Of a stretch of 64,000 bases of DNA, positions 37,729 through 46,008 are shown piece by piece (within the stretch, counting starts at the first letter, position 1; each line of letters begins with the position of its first letter). Made by a program: the position numbers and the translations under genes. The DNA comes from Lysinibacillus fusiformis. Its GTDB lineage: Bacteria; Bacillota; Bacilli; Bacillales_A; Planococcaceae. The notes beneath the pieces are model-generated. The model saw only the letters and a program-made list of their open reading frames with translations, did not search any database and was not told the DNA's origin. The stretch is from contig NZ_CP041696.1 in assembly GCF_007362955.1 (NCBI RefSeq), positions 1,674,001 through 1,738,000 of the forward strand, in the 5' to 3' direction.

Positions 37729-39249
37729 TTATACGTAAGCTCTTATAAACAGTCGTAGCTTACCAAAATGATCATCAATGAGTAAATATTTTTTATATAC
37801 TTCCATTAATTTTTCAAATAGCTCATACTGTTCAGTCACAAATAAAACCTTCAAAATATTTAACATGTGTAAAGAAGAGCTCTGTGCTACAAAATAATAA
37901 GGTGCATCTGACTCACGGTAATTTTGACGCCACTCTTCAACAGATAGACCAATATGTTGCAACGAATTGTTAACTTGTAGCGCAATATCTTGTTGAACTG
38001 ACGCCTCAATCGCTATAAATTGCTCATTACTAAAGTTTTGTTGGACTAAAGCCGCATGTATTTTTTTGTTGGATGCCAGCACATTCTCTCTGATCAGCGT
38101 TAGTGCCTCTTGATAACGTTCCATTTTCACATAATTATCAAGTAATACTGCATATAAATTTTCTAGATAATTTAACGTATAATTTTTTATAATCGCTGGT
38201 GGTGTTGGCTTTCGATTTGGCAGTAAATCTTTATACTCTAGCATAATCTCTATTGCATAATTATTCAGTCGTTCATCTTCTAATAAATATTCGCCGTAAT
38301 GAATAACGGTTTCATGATCCTGCTCCTCATGCCCCATATGCAATAATATGTACGAAATGAGTACTTTTTCTTTTTCTGTTAATGCGTACATTGAATAACG
38401 CCAGTCTGCTTCAAAAGAAGTTATCAATTCCTTCACACTTTGATAATCTCCTACCGACAAACGGTAGTGCGTCACAATTTGATAAAGGCGCAGTTGCTTT
38501 TTTGCCAAACAACTAGCATTGTGCTTATCCACATAAGTTATGCACTTATCCAGGTTTTTTCTGTAATTATACACAAAGTTATTCACATGTGCATAAGTTA
38601 TTTGCGCTGAACGTTCAAAATGGCGCATCATTTCGTGGATAAATGTGAATTGTTCTAATGGTTTGTGGATAAGTAGTGAATACACTTTTTTAGTAAAGAG
38701 CCAGTGCCAAAATAAAGCTTCTTCTTTATAAATCATATGCACAAAATATTCATCTTTAAATTTATATAAGAATATTGTTTGTAAGTCATCCACAGGCAAT
38801 GTTACCTGCCAACGTTTTCCGAAAACAAGCCAGATTAATCGCTCTAAGTCCATTGTATGCTGTGCGAAAAGTTGCTCAAAAAAAGTTTCTTTCCCTTTTT
38901 GCGTATAAAAAAAGGCATTGAGTCGGTCATGTACAAATTTTTCATCAAGGCCATGCTTTTCAAAAAAAAGTTGCAGTTCTGTGGATACTCGTCCCCAATA
39001 TTTCCGAGCTGTAGAAAATGCAATATTCATCGCAGCTTCCTCATTGACCAAAAATAAGTCTGGTGACAGTGTAGTTCCTAGTATTTTCGGATCCGTATGT
39101 GTGCTGATTTCCGCCCATTTTGAAAGTAATTTTTCCGCACCTTTTTCGCCACTTTGACTATATGTCATGCATAATTGCTCATCACAATCCAACAGCATAC
39201 AACCGGAGCCCCCCATCAAATTCTCCCAACAAAGATCTTCCCCCGTCAT
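37729..39249 (-). CDS. Unknown cytoplasmic helical (TPR-like) protein
   Basis: A protein of about 506 residues that I do not recognise. It is soluble, almost entirely helical by composition, and rich in Leu, Tyr and Glu. The C-terminal two thirds show repeated helix pairs with tetratricopeptide-like features (YQIVTHYRLSVGDYQSVKELI; NYLENLYAVLLDNYVKMERYQEALTLI; LKVLFVTEQYELFEKLMEVY). Residues ~15-60 carry several Cys and acidic residues (GCMLLDCDEQLCM). ATG at 39249 with AGAGGA eleven bases upstream is preferred over the TTG at 39291, which lacks a ribosome site. TPR-like scaffolds in Bacillaceae often serve regulation. A function cannot be given. Confidence 0.7.
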   Translation of the reverse strand: MTGEDLCWENLMGGSGCMLLDCDEQLCMTYSQSGEKGAEKLLSKWAEISTHTDPKILGTTLSPDLFLVNEEAAMNIAFSTARKYWGRVSTELQLFFEKHGLDEKFVHDRLNAFFYTQKGKETFFEQLFAQHTMDLERLIWLVFGKRWQVTLPVDDLQTIFLYKFKDEYFVHMIYKEEALFWHWLFTKKVYSLLIHKPLEQFTFIHEMMRHFERSAQITYAHVNNFVYNYRKNLDKCITYVDKHNASCLAKKQLRLYQIVTHYRLSVGDYQSVKELITSFEADWRYSMYALTEKEKVLISYILLHMGHEEQDHETVIHYGEYLLEDERLNNYAIEIMLEYKDLLPNRKPTPPAIIKNYTLNYLENLYAVLLDNYVKMERYQEALTLIRENVLASNKKIHAALVQQNFSNEQFIAIEASVQQDIALQVNNSLQHIGLSVEEWRQNYRESDAPYYFVAQSSSLHMLNILKVLFVTEQYELFEKLMEVYKKYLLIDDHFGKLRLFIRAYV

Positions 39250-39655
39250 GTAAAAATTCGTTCCTCTAAAACTTGAACACTCTTTCTCCAATATAACAAA
39301 TCCTATCCAACATATGCTAAAAAATTATGGATATGCCCAACAAAAGTGCAAAAGTGTTTGCTCCAATTCGACATAACGCCTTATTAACAACATAAAAAGC
39401 CATCTAAAAGCATGCAGATGCATCCCCATAGATGGTTCGTAAAATTTTAAAATTAACTTGTTCCAATAGGACAAAAATAAGGCAATTGAGCGCAATGGAC
39501 AGTCGCTCATAAGTTGGTAGCCCAATCGCACTGTCACAAATAGCTCATTGCCTATGTTATATGTATAACTTCAAGAAAGTTATACACAATACCCAATTGT
39601 AAATCGAGAAACTCTACATTCTCATAGCAGTAGACGTACAGTCAAAAAAATAGTT

Positions 39656-39689
39656 ACAAAAAAAGTGTCTCAGCTGAGACACTTTTTTG
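39656..39689 (-). terminator. Terminator downstream of the HPP gene
   Basis: AAAAGTGTCTCAG and its exact complement (39661-39686) form a 13-bp perfect hairpin with A and T runs on both sides, so it works in either direction; on the minus strand it follows the HPP gene. The rest of the gap 39250-39756 holds no gene I can support. Confidence 0.85.
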
Positions 39690-39756
39690 GACCGAAGGCA
39701 AATCCACAAGCGCAATGACTTTCTCCAACGAAAACCAGACTTTCATGCTAGAAATT

Positions 39757-40311
39757 TCACCAAAACATTGGATATTTTCGAGTTTCACGTAAATTATTTA
39801 TCAGCAAACCAAAAACTACGATAATGAGGGCACCGATGAGTACAGGCATGACTAAATAGCTCCAGCCATAGCCTCCTAAAATAATAATAATCGGATTGGC
39901 TCCAGCTGGGGGATGTATCACCCCTGAAAGTGCCATACAAAAGATTGTTAAACCTACACCAAGGCTAATAGATACAATACCCGATCCTAACAGAGAATAC
40001 ATAGACAACCCAATTACTGCCGATATAAAATGCCCACCAATAATGTTTCGCGGTTGCGATAATGGTGCATTCCATACAACAAATACAAGAACACAGCTGC
40101 CGCCAAGAGATGCCATAAGCCACGGTGCTCCTGTATAGTTCGTTAAACAAAGCAAGACAAAAATACATATTAGTCCACCAAAAGCGCCTGTTGCAGCATC
40201 AGCAAAATTTGTTCTTGAGGGAGCATGTCCTCCTCCATTCATCTTGGCTATGTATGTTTTTATACGATGATTTTTTTCTTCCTTTTCCTGCACACGAATG
40301 AAGTCTGCCAT
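39757..40311 (-). CDS. HPP-family integral membrane protein
   Basis: A 184-residue protein with four to five membrane segments after a charged N-terminal tail of about 30 residues. The family signature is clear: GAPWLMASLGGSCVLVF, PLSQPRNIIGGH and GVIHPPAGANPIIII, which contains the HPP triplet that names the family. Plant and cyanobacterial members transport nitrite in plastids; bacterial ones are uncharacterised, so a transport role is only suggested. ATG follows AAAGGATGGCGAGTA. Single gene, ending at a strong terminator. Confidence 0.9.
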   Translation of the reverse strand: MADFIRVQEKEEKNHRIKTYIAKMNGGGHAPSRTNFADAATGAFGGLICIFVLLCLTNYTGAPWLMASLGGSCVLVFVVWNAPLSQPRNIIGGHFISAVIGLSMYSLLGSGIVSISLGVGLTIFCMALSGVIHPPAGANPIIIILGGYGWSYLVMPVLIGALIIVVFGLLINNLRETRKYPMFW

Positions 40312-40515
40312 TACTCGCCATCCTTTATATACAATAATTCAGTCGAACATAATCTTTTTTCTACCTTTTCTGAGCATTTCCTATTATATCAGCTAGTGAC
40401 TAGAATTCAATTTCTATTTGTCATATTTTAGACAAAACTAAACTTTATGAGCAACTCTATTAATTACCCAAGAGATATCTTGCCATGTCTGTGTTTTCTT
40501 TCTGTTTTCAATATA

Positions 40516-40856
40516 AAAAAGCCTACCCTAAGTGGTAGGCTTGCTGTAGACAAACTCACAAAATTGAGTTTGTTTACAGAATTTTTTCATTTAAACAGAA
40601 GTATCTATATGAACCCGTTGCTTTCCGCTACGGCGGACGCTTTTCACGGGCACAGCTTCAGTCAACTAGTGTACGTCTATAAATTCAAGGACATTAAACA
40701 AATCAATGTACGTCGAAAAGAAACGATTGAACGTTATTTGCAGATACGAAAGAAAAGCATGGTATGCGTTGGACAACCTTACGAGGGATAAAAATTTGTC
40801 CATGCAGGTGATGCTTACTTTTGTCTTCAATCTGGAGCCTACCACTAAGGGGAGGC
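40516..40856. repeat. Segment bounded by mutually inverted hairpins, with dispersed repeat inside
   Basis: GCCTACCCTAAGTGGTAGGC at 40520-40539 is a hairpin. A near-exact inverted version, GCCTACCACTAAGGGGAGGC, lies at 40835-40854. Between them are a second hairpin (40545-40578, around CAAACTCA/TGAGTTTG) and the motif CTTTCCGCTACGGCGGACGC shared with 34855. The first hairpin has a T run on the minus strand and can act as terminator for the formamidase gene. The layout looks like an insertion into a terminator or a small non-autonomous element. No gene is supported here. Confidence 0.5.
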
Positions 40857-40863
40857 TCATGCA

Positions 40864-42225
40864 TTAATCATATTGTTTTTTCACTGGTTTAAAAATTCGC
40901 GCTTTCTTCAGCACCGTTTTCGGCACTTGGAAGGTTGCTGTTACAACGCCAGGATGACGACCGATTTCAATGGAACCTGTTATCGTTGCACGATTCATGA
41001 CTTCCGGCTCGCTCATCTCAAACAACCGTGCAGCCCGACGAATGGCATTATCTGTTGCCCCATTTAATGTTGTACCTGACCCGACAACGGATACCGGGAA
41101 AGCTTCCTCCACCTGCTTGACACCGAATTCCTCAGCTAATTCACGTGCACGTCGCTTTTCTTCTTTCGTAAATGGCTTCGCTGTGTATGGCAAATCCTCT
41201 TCATTTGGTAAAATAATCGGACCTTCTATTGCCACTTTTTTCAAGACATTCACCTGAAGCTGAACAATACCTGCTACATCTGTTGTATGCCCAGCGATTT
41301 CCCCATCACCCTGCATCGCATGCATATCACCAATATACACGCCGCCACCTGGTACCTTAACAGGACAAATAATCGTGGCTCCCTCGCGTACTCGGCTAAT
41401 ATCCATATGACCATCTGTTCGATGTGTATCGAGCTCAGCCTGTGTAAAGGCATATTCATGCGGTGCGCCAATCAAAAATGACCCAAAATCACCAGCATTA
41501 TGGGAATCTGGCATCGCCTTCGAAGGTGTTGTCCCTAGCTGTCCTAAAAACGGACGCATTCTAGCCATAATACCTACTAAATCGCTTGGTGCCAAAGCTA
41601 CCACTGGATTTTGCACAGAATTTTCAGGAGTTCGCATATAATTTTTAGCATCGAGTGCAACACGACGAGCACCTTCACGGCCAACCGTCACACCGATATT
41701 GCCCTTTTGATCTAGTGCCATTGTATAACCATTTGTCATTTTAAATGGTGAAGTTTCTGTATCGCAGGTTGAGCAACGAATTGCCTGCGAACCTATGCCT
41801 TTTACTATAGTACTTGGGTGAAGCTTACCACAGCCTGGGCATTTTACTGACACGAATGGATCCCCAATAAATCGATCGATGATTGCTTCATCATGACCCG
41901 ATGCGGTTGCAAGAGATGTCACCTGAATCGACTTAATTGTAATGACAATGGCGTCGCCCACCTCAGCACCTTCTACAAAAACTGGCTTTGTTACTTCGTG
42001 TCCACCTCGAATCTTAGGTGTCAGCATTGGCCCCCAACATCCTGGTGTTGTGTTAGCAATGATCGTACCCCCATCTTTTACAGGGCCAAGCATTTTCTGT
42101 TGCGGGTCTAAAATACCATCTATGAACTCATTGACGAATAATGTTTCCACAGATTGCGCTTGCTGTACAATACCCTCATCTTCCGGTTGTTTAACTTTCT
42201 CATGCAAATGCAATTCGGTTACCAT
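40864..42225 (-). CDS. Acetamidase/formamidase family amidohydrolase
   Basis: A 453-residue enzyme expected to hydrolyse formamide or a similar short amide to ammonia and acid in the cytoplasm. FmdA/AmdA family features: FVEGAEVGDAIVITIKSIQ, SHNAGDFGS, VPGGGVYIGDMHAMQGDGEIAGHTTDV. An insertion at ~125-160 has two Cys pairs (CPGCGKLHPS...CSTC) that look like a small zinc ribbon, which is absent from the shortest family members. ATG with GGAGTGGATAATC upstream. It is a single gene followed by the inverted-hairpin segment. The exact substrate is not determined by sequence. Confidence 0.9.
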   Translation of the reverse strand: MVTELHLHEKVKQPEDEGIVQQAQSVETLFVNEFIDGILDPQQKMLGPVKDGGTIIANTTPGCWGPMLTPKIRGGHEVTKPVFVEGAEVGDAIVITIKSIQVTSLATASGHDEAIIDRFIGDPFVSVKCPGCGKLHPSTIVKGIGSQAIRCSTCDTETSPFKMTNGYTMALDQKGNIGVTVGREGARRVALDAKNYMRTPENSVQNPVVALAPSDLVGIMARMRPFLGQLGTTPSKAMPDSHNAGDFGSFLIGAPHEYAFTQAELDTHRTDGHMDISRVREGATIICPVKVPGGGVYIGDMHAMQGDGEIAGHTTDVAGIVQLQVNVLKKVAIEGPIILPNEEDLPYTAKPFTKEEKRRARELAEEFGVKQVEEAFPVSVVGSGTTLNGATDNAIRRAARLFEMSEPEVMNRATITGSIEIGRHPGVVTATFQVPKTVLKKARIFKPVKKQYD

Positions 42226-42286
42226 GATTATCCACTCCAGTTCCTAAATTTTTAATATGTAGTAATTTACTCCCTAAACAAGGGTA

Positions 42287-42317
42287 AAAGAGAGCTCTCC
42301 ACTTAAACGAGCAGAGA
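42287..42317 (-). terminator. Likely terminator after the PH-domain gene
   Basis: On the minus strand AGCTCTC, a 14-base loop and GAGAGCT pair over 7 bp, followed by CTCTTTTACC, just after the stop codon. Confidence 0.6.
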
Positions 42318-42327
42318 GCTATGGCAA

Positions 42328-42942
42328 TTATTTATTAATGTACAAATCAAAAATATGTGAGAAATCTTCTTTTACATACTTCTCCTTATGGTCTATCATC
42401 CACTTACTTGCGAAGCTTGTAATTTCTTTAAATGACGAAGCTGGTGATATATTATCATTACCAATGCGCCCCATTGATGCAGATGCAATAGTCAGGCTCT
42501 GCTCCGCAACACTAAACTTGTAGGCATCCTGCTTTTGTTCGTAACTAATGGCATGTAACGCCTTATATAAGTCCTTAATTTCGTCAATATAACGCTTATG
42601 AATGTCGATAGATAGCTTATTATTGCCGATTGTAAACTTAATTTCGACATCGAGGTCAATAGTTCCTGCTGTTTCGAGTAAAACCTCACTAATTTTAAAC
42701 ATTGAATAGTCGTATCGACGTAGTAATCGTTTTTTACTCATCGCATTTTCACCATCTACATGAATGAGAGCTCGATTTGTAAAACAATATTCATCTGCTT
42801 TTGTTTTAATTAGAAAATAGATTTTCTCGTCAATTTCGTGCAGGATAAAATCATCTGCATCCGTTTTGTCAAAATCTTCATGAGATACGACTACGCCGAT
42901 ATCTGAAAGCCCTAGTGCATCTGCTGCAATTTTTTTGAACAT
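42328..42942 (-). CDS. yvbH: YvbH-like PH-domain protein
   Basis: A soluble protein of about 204 residues. It begins MFKKIAADALGLSDIGVVV and matches the Bacillus YvbH type: an N-terminal bacterial PH-like (bPH) domain with IYFLIKTKADEYCFTNRALIHVDGENA, then a helical C-terminal half of about 90 residues. ATG at 42942 lies seven bases behind AGGAGG and is preferred over the ATG six bases earlier, which overlaps the ribosome site. It is cytoplasmic; the function is not known for the family. It stands alone next to a dispersed repeat. Confidence 0.82.
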   Translation of the reverse strand: MFKKIAADALGLSDIGVVVSHEDFDKTDADDFILHEIDEKIYFLIKTKADEYCFTNRALIHVDGENAMSKKRLLRRYDYSMFKISEVLLETAGTIDLDVEIKFTIGNNKLSIDIHKRYIDEIKDLYKALHAISYEQKQDAYKFSVAEQSLTIASASMGRIGNDNISPASSFKEITSFASKWMIDHKEKYVKEDFSHIFDLYINK

Positions 42943-43011
42943 CTTCATTCCTCCTGGATTGTTATTACTACTTACTACGCTTAGGCTCCCTGGAAAGTTT
43001 CATATAAATCT

Positions 43012-43400
43012 ATTTCGCCTTGGCGTAATTGCGTCCGGATTTTGAATTGTACTATTTGTAGGAAGTTAACCTAAAACCGTCACTTCCTGTGACAACGGTT
43101 AACTGACCTGCATCGGTAAAAACACCACGTCCTGTGGCATTACCGAAATGACCGACATCGTGTCGGCCCTCGTGCAGGCCTCCTTTCAAAATCCGTGACA
43201 TCCACCGGAGGCTTTGGGCCAACATGATGTTGGTCACTCAGGCGTTTTCACAGGATGTGAAGTTCTTAGCCTGAGTTCCTCTATTTCAGCAGGTGTTAGG
43301 ACACCCACTGAAAAGAAACCACATCGGCATTCATCTCACCACCTTTAGGGTAGGAGTCTTCTGTACCTGTCGCTACGCTTTCGGTACAAAAAATATCTGC
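43012..43400. repeat. Dispersed hairpin-rich repeat, copy 3 (longest)
   Basis: About 390 bp made of consecutive small hairpins: GTCACTTCCTGTGAC, CCACGTCCTGTGG, CCGACATCGTGTCGG, GGCCAACATGATGTTGGTC and CACAGGATGTG, with a final GTCGCTACGCTTTCGGTAC. Blocks match 27258-27531 in the same order (TTGCGT, the CGGAGGCTTT...GGTCACTCA block, GAGTTCCTCTATTTCAGCAG). It fills the gap 42943-43410 and contains no credible gene. Confidence 0.75.
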
Positions 43401-43410
43401 TGAATGAAGA

Positions 43411-43448
43411 TAAAAAGATCTTTGTGTACGGTTATACACAAAGACCTT
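43411..43448 (-). terminator. Terminator of the sigma/anti-sigma operon
   Basis: AAGGTCTTTGTGTA, a 6-base loop and TACACAAAGATCTT pair over 14 bp (one G-T), followed by TTT on the minus strand, right after the anti-sigma stop. Confidence 0.85.
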
Positions 43449-43455
43449 AGATAGA

Positions 43456-44487
43456 TTATTGTAAAGGTATTGTCACAGGATCCATTTTTTTTATGTCCGT
43501 ACCTTTTCCTGAACCTAGGGAGAAGTAGATGACAGGCACAACAGTAATGGATGTAGCTGCTGGATCGATGGCTAGCACTGTAGCACTTGATTTGTATGAG
43601 ATGCCACTGTCTTTACTTTGAGCACCATTCCCATTCACAACATACGAATGCCCTAGATTATCCTGAAGTTCATCAAATTGTACAGTAATTTCTTGCCACT
43701 TACTCAGCACTTCTGGATCTACTTCATATTCATAATGAATCACTGTTGACATATCATTTTTTCCAATGGCTGTGAATCTCGTTGTGACATTATAGTTTTT
43801 AACTGTTTCATTTACTAGCTGTAGCTCAGCTGCCAACTTTGACACTGTAAAATGAAAGTCCCAATCCCCTTTAAACCCTGTATTGGTATTTATGTTGGTA
43901 AATGCTTGGGGTTTCCATGTTATATCTATTTCATCTGGTGCTTCCTTATCGAAATATGGTGTTAAATTGGCAAGCCCAATATATTTAGTTTCACTTATCT
44001 TTTCAAGGCGGGCACCTCCTCCCATCGCTACTGAGTCCTTAATATGAATAAAATCACCTTCGATAAATGGATTTGTCCCTAAATCAATCTCTGTTTCAAG
44101 CGCATAAGAAATCGTAACTGACGTCCCATCATATACAGCGCTTTCAATCATCATCGATATACCGTTACTCGTTTGCACTTGTCCAATCTCCGTCGCATGA
44201 CTCTGGAAATTTTCGAACATTGTATTTTTATTATCAAAATAGCTAGCGATATTGTTCATAAATGGAATTTGCGTGGCAAGTGTTGGAAAAGCAAAATTAA
44301 TAGTTGTAAACGCGCTCACGCCTATTATTGCTGCCGCCGTGAAATGACGAACCCATTTCGCTGGACGCTTTTTCTTCGTCTTGTTTAAAATAGTTTGTTT
44401 TAGCTGCACCTTCTGCGTTGAAGATAATTCCATCGGTTCAATTGCATCCACATCTATATCTAACCAATCTTTATGGCTTTTCGTCAT
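43456..44487 (-). CDS. Membrane-bound anti-sigma factor-like protein (DUF4179 type)
   Basis: A 343-residue single-span membrane protein. A cytoplasmic N-terminus of ~45 residues (WLDIDVDAIEPMELSSTQKVQLKQTIL), one membrane segment (FTAAAIIGVSAFTTINFAF) and an extracellular beta-rich region follow. The extracellular part matches the DUF4179 layout (QVQTSNGISMMIESAVYDGTSVTISYALE) plus a second domain (FTAIGKNDMSTVIHYEYEVD). The start overlaps the stop of the sigma factor gene by 4 bp (ATGA), the classic coupling of an ECF sigma factor with the protein that holds it inactive. The signal it responds to is unknown. Confidence 0.85.
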   Translation of the reverse strand: MTKSHKDWLDIDVDAIEPMELSSTQKVQLKQTILNKTKKKRPAKWVRHFTAAAIIGVSAFTTINFAFPTLATQIPFMNNIASYFDNKNTMFENFQSHATEIGQVQTSNGISMMIESAVYDGTSVTISYALETEIDLGTNPFIEGDFIHIKDSVAMGGGARLEKISETKYIGLANLTPYFDKEAPDEIDITWKPQAFTNINTNTGFKGDWDFHFTVSKLAAELQLVNETVKNYNVTTRFTAIGKNDMSTVIHYEYEVDPEVLSKWQEITVQFDELQDNLGHSYVVNGNGAQSKDSGISYKSSATVLAIDPAATSITVVPVIYFSLGSGKGTDIKKMDPVTIPLQ

Positions 44488-45047
44488 GTTAATGCCTCCT
44501 TTAGTTGAATTGTCGTCGCTAATTTTTTCTTCCCTCGGTAAAGACGATTTTCAACAGCTGCCTTCGTCAAATGCAAGGCCTCTGCAATTTCCCTAGTGGA
44601 TAATTGTAGATAGTATTTCATCATAAAAATATCCCGATCAATACTTTCTAATTGACTAATTGCCAACAGTAATTCGTTTCTTTGTTCTTTTTTCACAAGC
44701 TCCTCCTGTACGTCTCCTAAATCGGATTTCTGAGCAAGCCCCTCATCACTTTGCTCACGCGCTTGCTGTTTTTCAAGCTTACGAAATACATCAATAGCTT
44801 TATATTTGGTCAGCATTCCCATCCACTTTTTAAAATCTTCAGGCTCCCCTTTAAATTGTTTTGCATTTTGCCAAACTGCTAAAAACACATCATTCACACA
44901 GTCATCGACAGCATCTTTACTAATGCCAGACAACACCTTAAAAGCGATAGCGTGCACAAAACCCGAATAATATTCAATTACGTATTCAAGCGCATCTTCC
45001 TTTTGTTTCTGTAATCGATTTATAAAATTTTTAGCATTACAACCCAT
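44484..45047 (-). CDS. ECF-type RNA polymerase sigma factor
   Basis: A 187-residue sigma-70 family factor with only regions 2 and 4. Region 2 shows YYSGFVHAIAFKVL, DDCVNDVFLAVWQNAKQF and WMGMLTKYKAIDVFRK. Region 4 shows LESIDRDIFMMKYYLQLSTREIAEALHLTKAAVENRLYRGKKKL, a helix-turn-helix for -35 recognition. ATG follows GGAGGCGAGAAG. It is coupled to the downstream anti-sigma gene. Positive autoregulation is usual for the family, but no convincing own-type promoter (TGAAAC with 16-17-bp spacing to CGT) was found. Confidence 0.94.
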   Translation of the reverse strand: MGCNAKNFINRLQKQKEDALEYVIEYYSGFVHAIAFKVLSGISKDAVDDCVNDVFLAVWQNAKQFKGEPEDFKKWMGMLTKYKAIDVFRKLEKQQAREQSDEGLAQKSDLGDVQEELVKKEQRNELLLAISQLESIDRDIFMMKYYLQLSTREIAEALHLTKAAVENRLYRGKKKLATTIQLKEALT

Positions 45048-45285
45048 CTTCTCGCCTCCTTTGTTTCGTTCAAATTCTTTTTCAATAACTATATCGAAGC
45101 ACGCAGGCTAAAACTCTCATTTATTTTAGTACGACATTTCGTGTTCTTAGCGGGTTTCATTTATAATTAATTTCATAATGAAGAATTGCACTCCATGCTA
45201 CTTCCCAAAATACAAGCTATGCGCTATTCTTTAAGTTCTATCGGTTATGAACATCAATTATAAAATTGAAAGGGCGTGCGAAATC

Positions 45286-46008
45286 ATGCAGGAACCAATT
45301 ATTTTAGTTGTGGATGACGAGGCTGACTTAGCAAATCTACTAAAGGCTAGTCTCCAAAAAGAGGGCTTCAAACATATCCATACAGCTGGCTCAATTACCG
45401 ATGCCTGGACGAGCTTTCAACAGCATTCCCCTAATATCGTACTACTGGATGTGATGCTACCAGACGGTGAAGGATACGATTTATGCAGACGTATTCGAGA
45501 AGTATCACATGTACCTGTGCTTTTCATGTCGGCTAAAACAGAAGAAATAGATAAAATTTTAGGCCTCGCTATTGGTGGTGATGATTATATTACAAAGCCC
45601 TTTAGCCCAAAGGAGGTAGCCTACCGTGTGAAGGCACAGCTACGCCGAGCAGGCTATCAAACACAAGAAGCACCGCCAACCAATACATCGGAAGCCTTAC
45701 AGGTTGGACCTTTTCTACTAAATGGTGATGAAACCGAAGTACATAAGGATGGCACATTATTGGAACTAACTGCTAAAGAGATTGGTTTACTGGCCTGCTT
45801 TATGCACAATCCAAATCGCATTTTAAGCAAGGAAACGCTGTTTGAACGTGTATGGGGTGAAGATTTCTTTGGCTCTGACAACACGGTCATGGTACACATT
45901 CGACGTCTCCGCGAGAAGATTGAAAACGATGCATCGAAACCTGTTTTCATTACGACTGTCAAAGGACTCGGTTATAAATTCATTGTGACGAAAGAGGCAC
46001 AGACATGA
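45286..46008 (+). CDS. OmpR-family response regulator (YxdJ-like)
   Basis: A 240-residue regulator. ATG at 45286 is chosen because AAAGGGC lies 11 bases upstream and the protein then starts with the receiver (MQEPIILVVDDEADLAN). The phospho-accepting residue is Asp55 (IVLLDVMLPDGEG), with Thr in MSAKTEE and Lys in ITKPFSP. Residues ~140-240 are the winged-helix DNA-binding domain (GLLACFMHNPNRILSKETLFERVWG; TTVKGLGYKF). Its stop overlaps the kinase start by 4 bp. Neighbouring ABC exporter genes and YxeA make it the likely counterpart of YxdJ, which controls yxdLM-yxeA in Bacillus subtilis. Confidence 0.9.
   Translation: MQEPIILVVDDEADLANLLKASLQKEGFKHIHTAGSITDAWTSFQQHSPNIVLLDVMLPDGEGYDLCRRIREVSHVPVLFMSAKTEEIDKILGLAIGGDDYITKPFSPKEVAYRVKAQLRRAGYQTQEAPPTNTSEALQVGPFLLNGDETEVHKDGTLLELTAKEIGLLACFMHNPNRILSKETLFERVWGEDFFGSDNTVMVHIRRLREKIENDASKPVFITTVKGLGYKFIVTKEAQT

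Noticed and set aside
39325-39537. 70-codon minus-strand frame (MTVRLGYQLMSDCPLRS...)
   Set aside because: It has only a GTG start with no ribosome site, no recognisable domain and biased composition; the stretch is AT-rich intergenic DNA.
45085-45180. TGAAAC and CGTA hexamers upstream of the ECF sigma gene as an own-type promoter
   Set aside because: The spacing is about 20 bp instead of 16-17, so the pair does not fit the ECF promoter rule.
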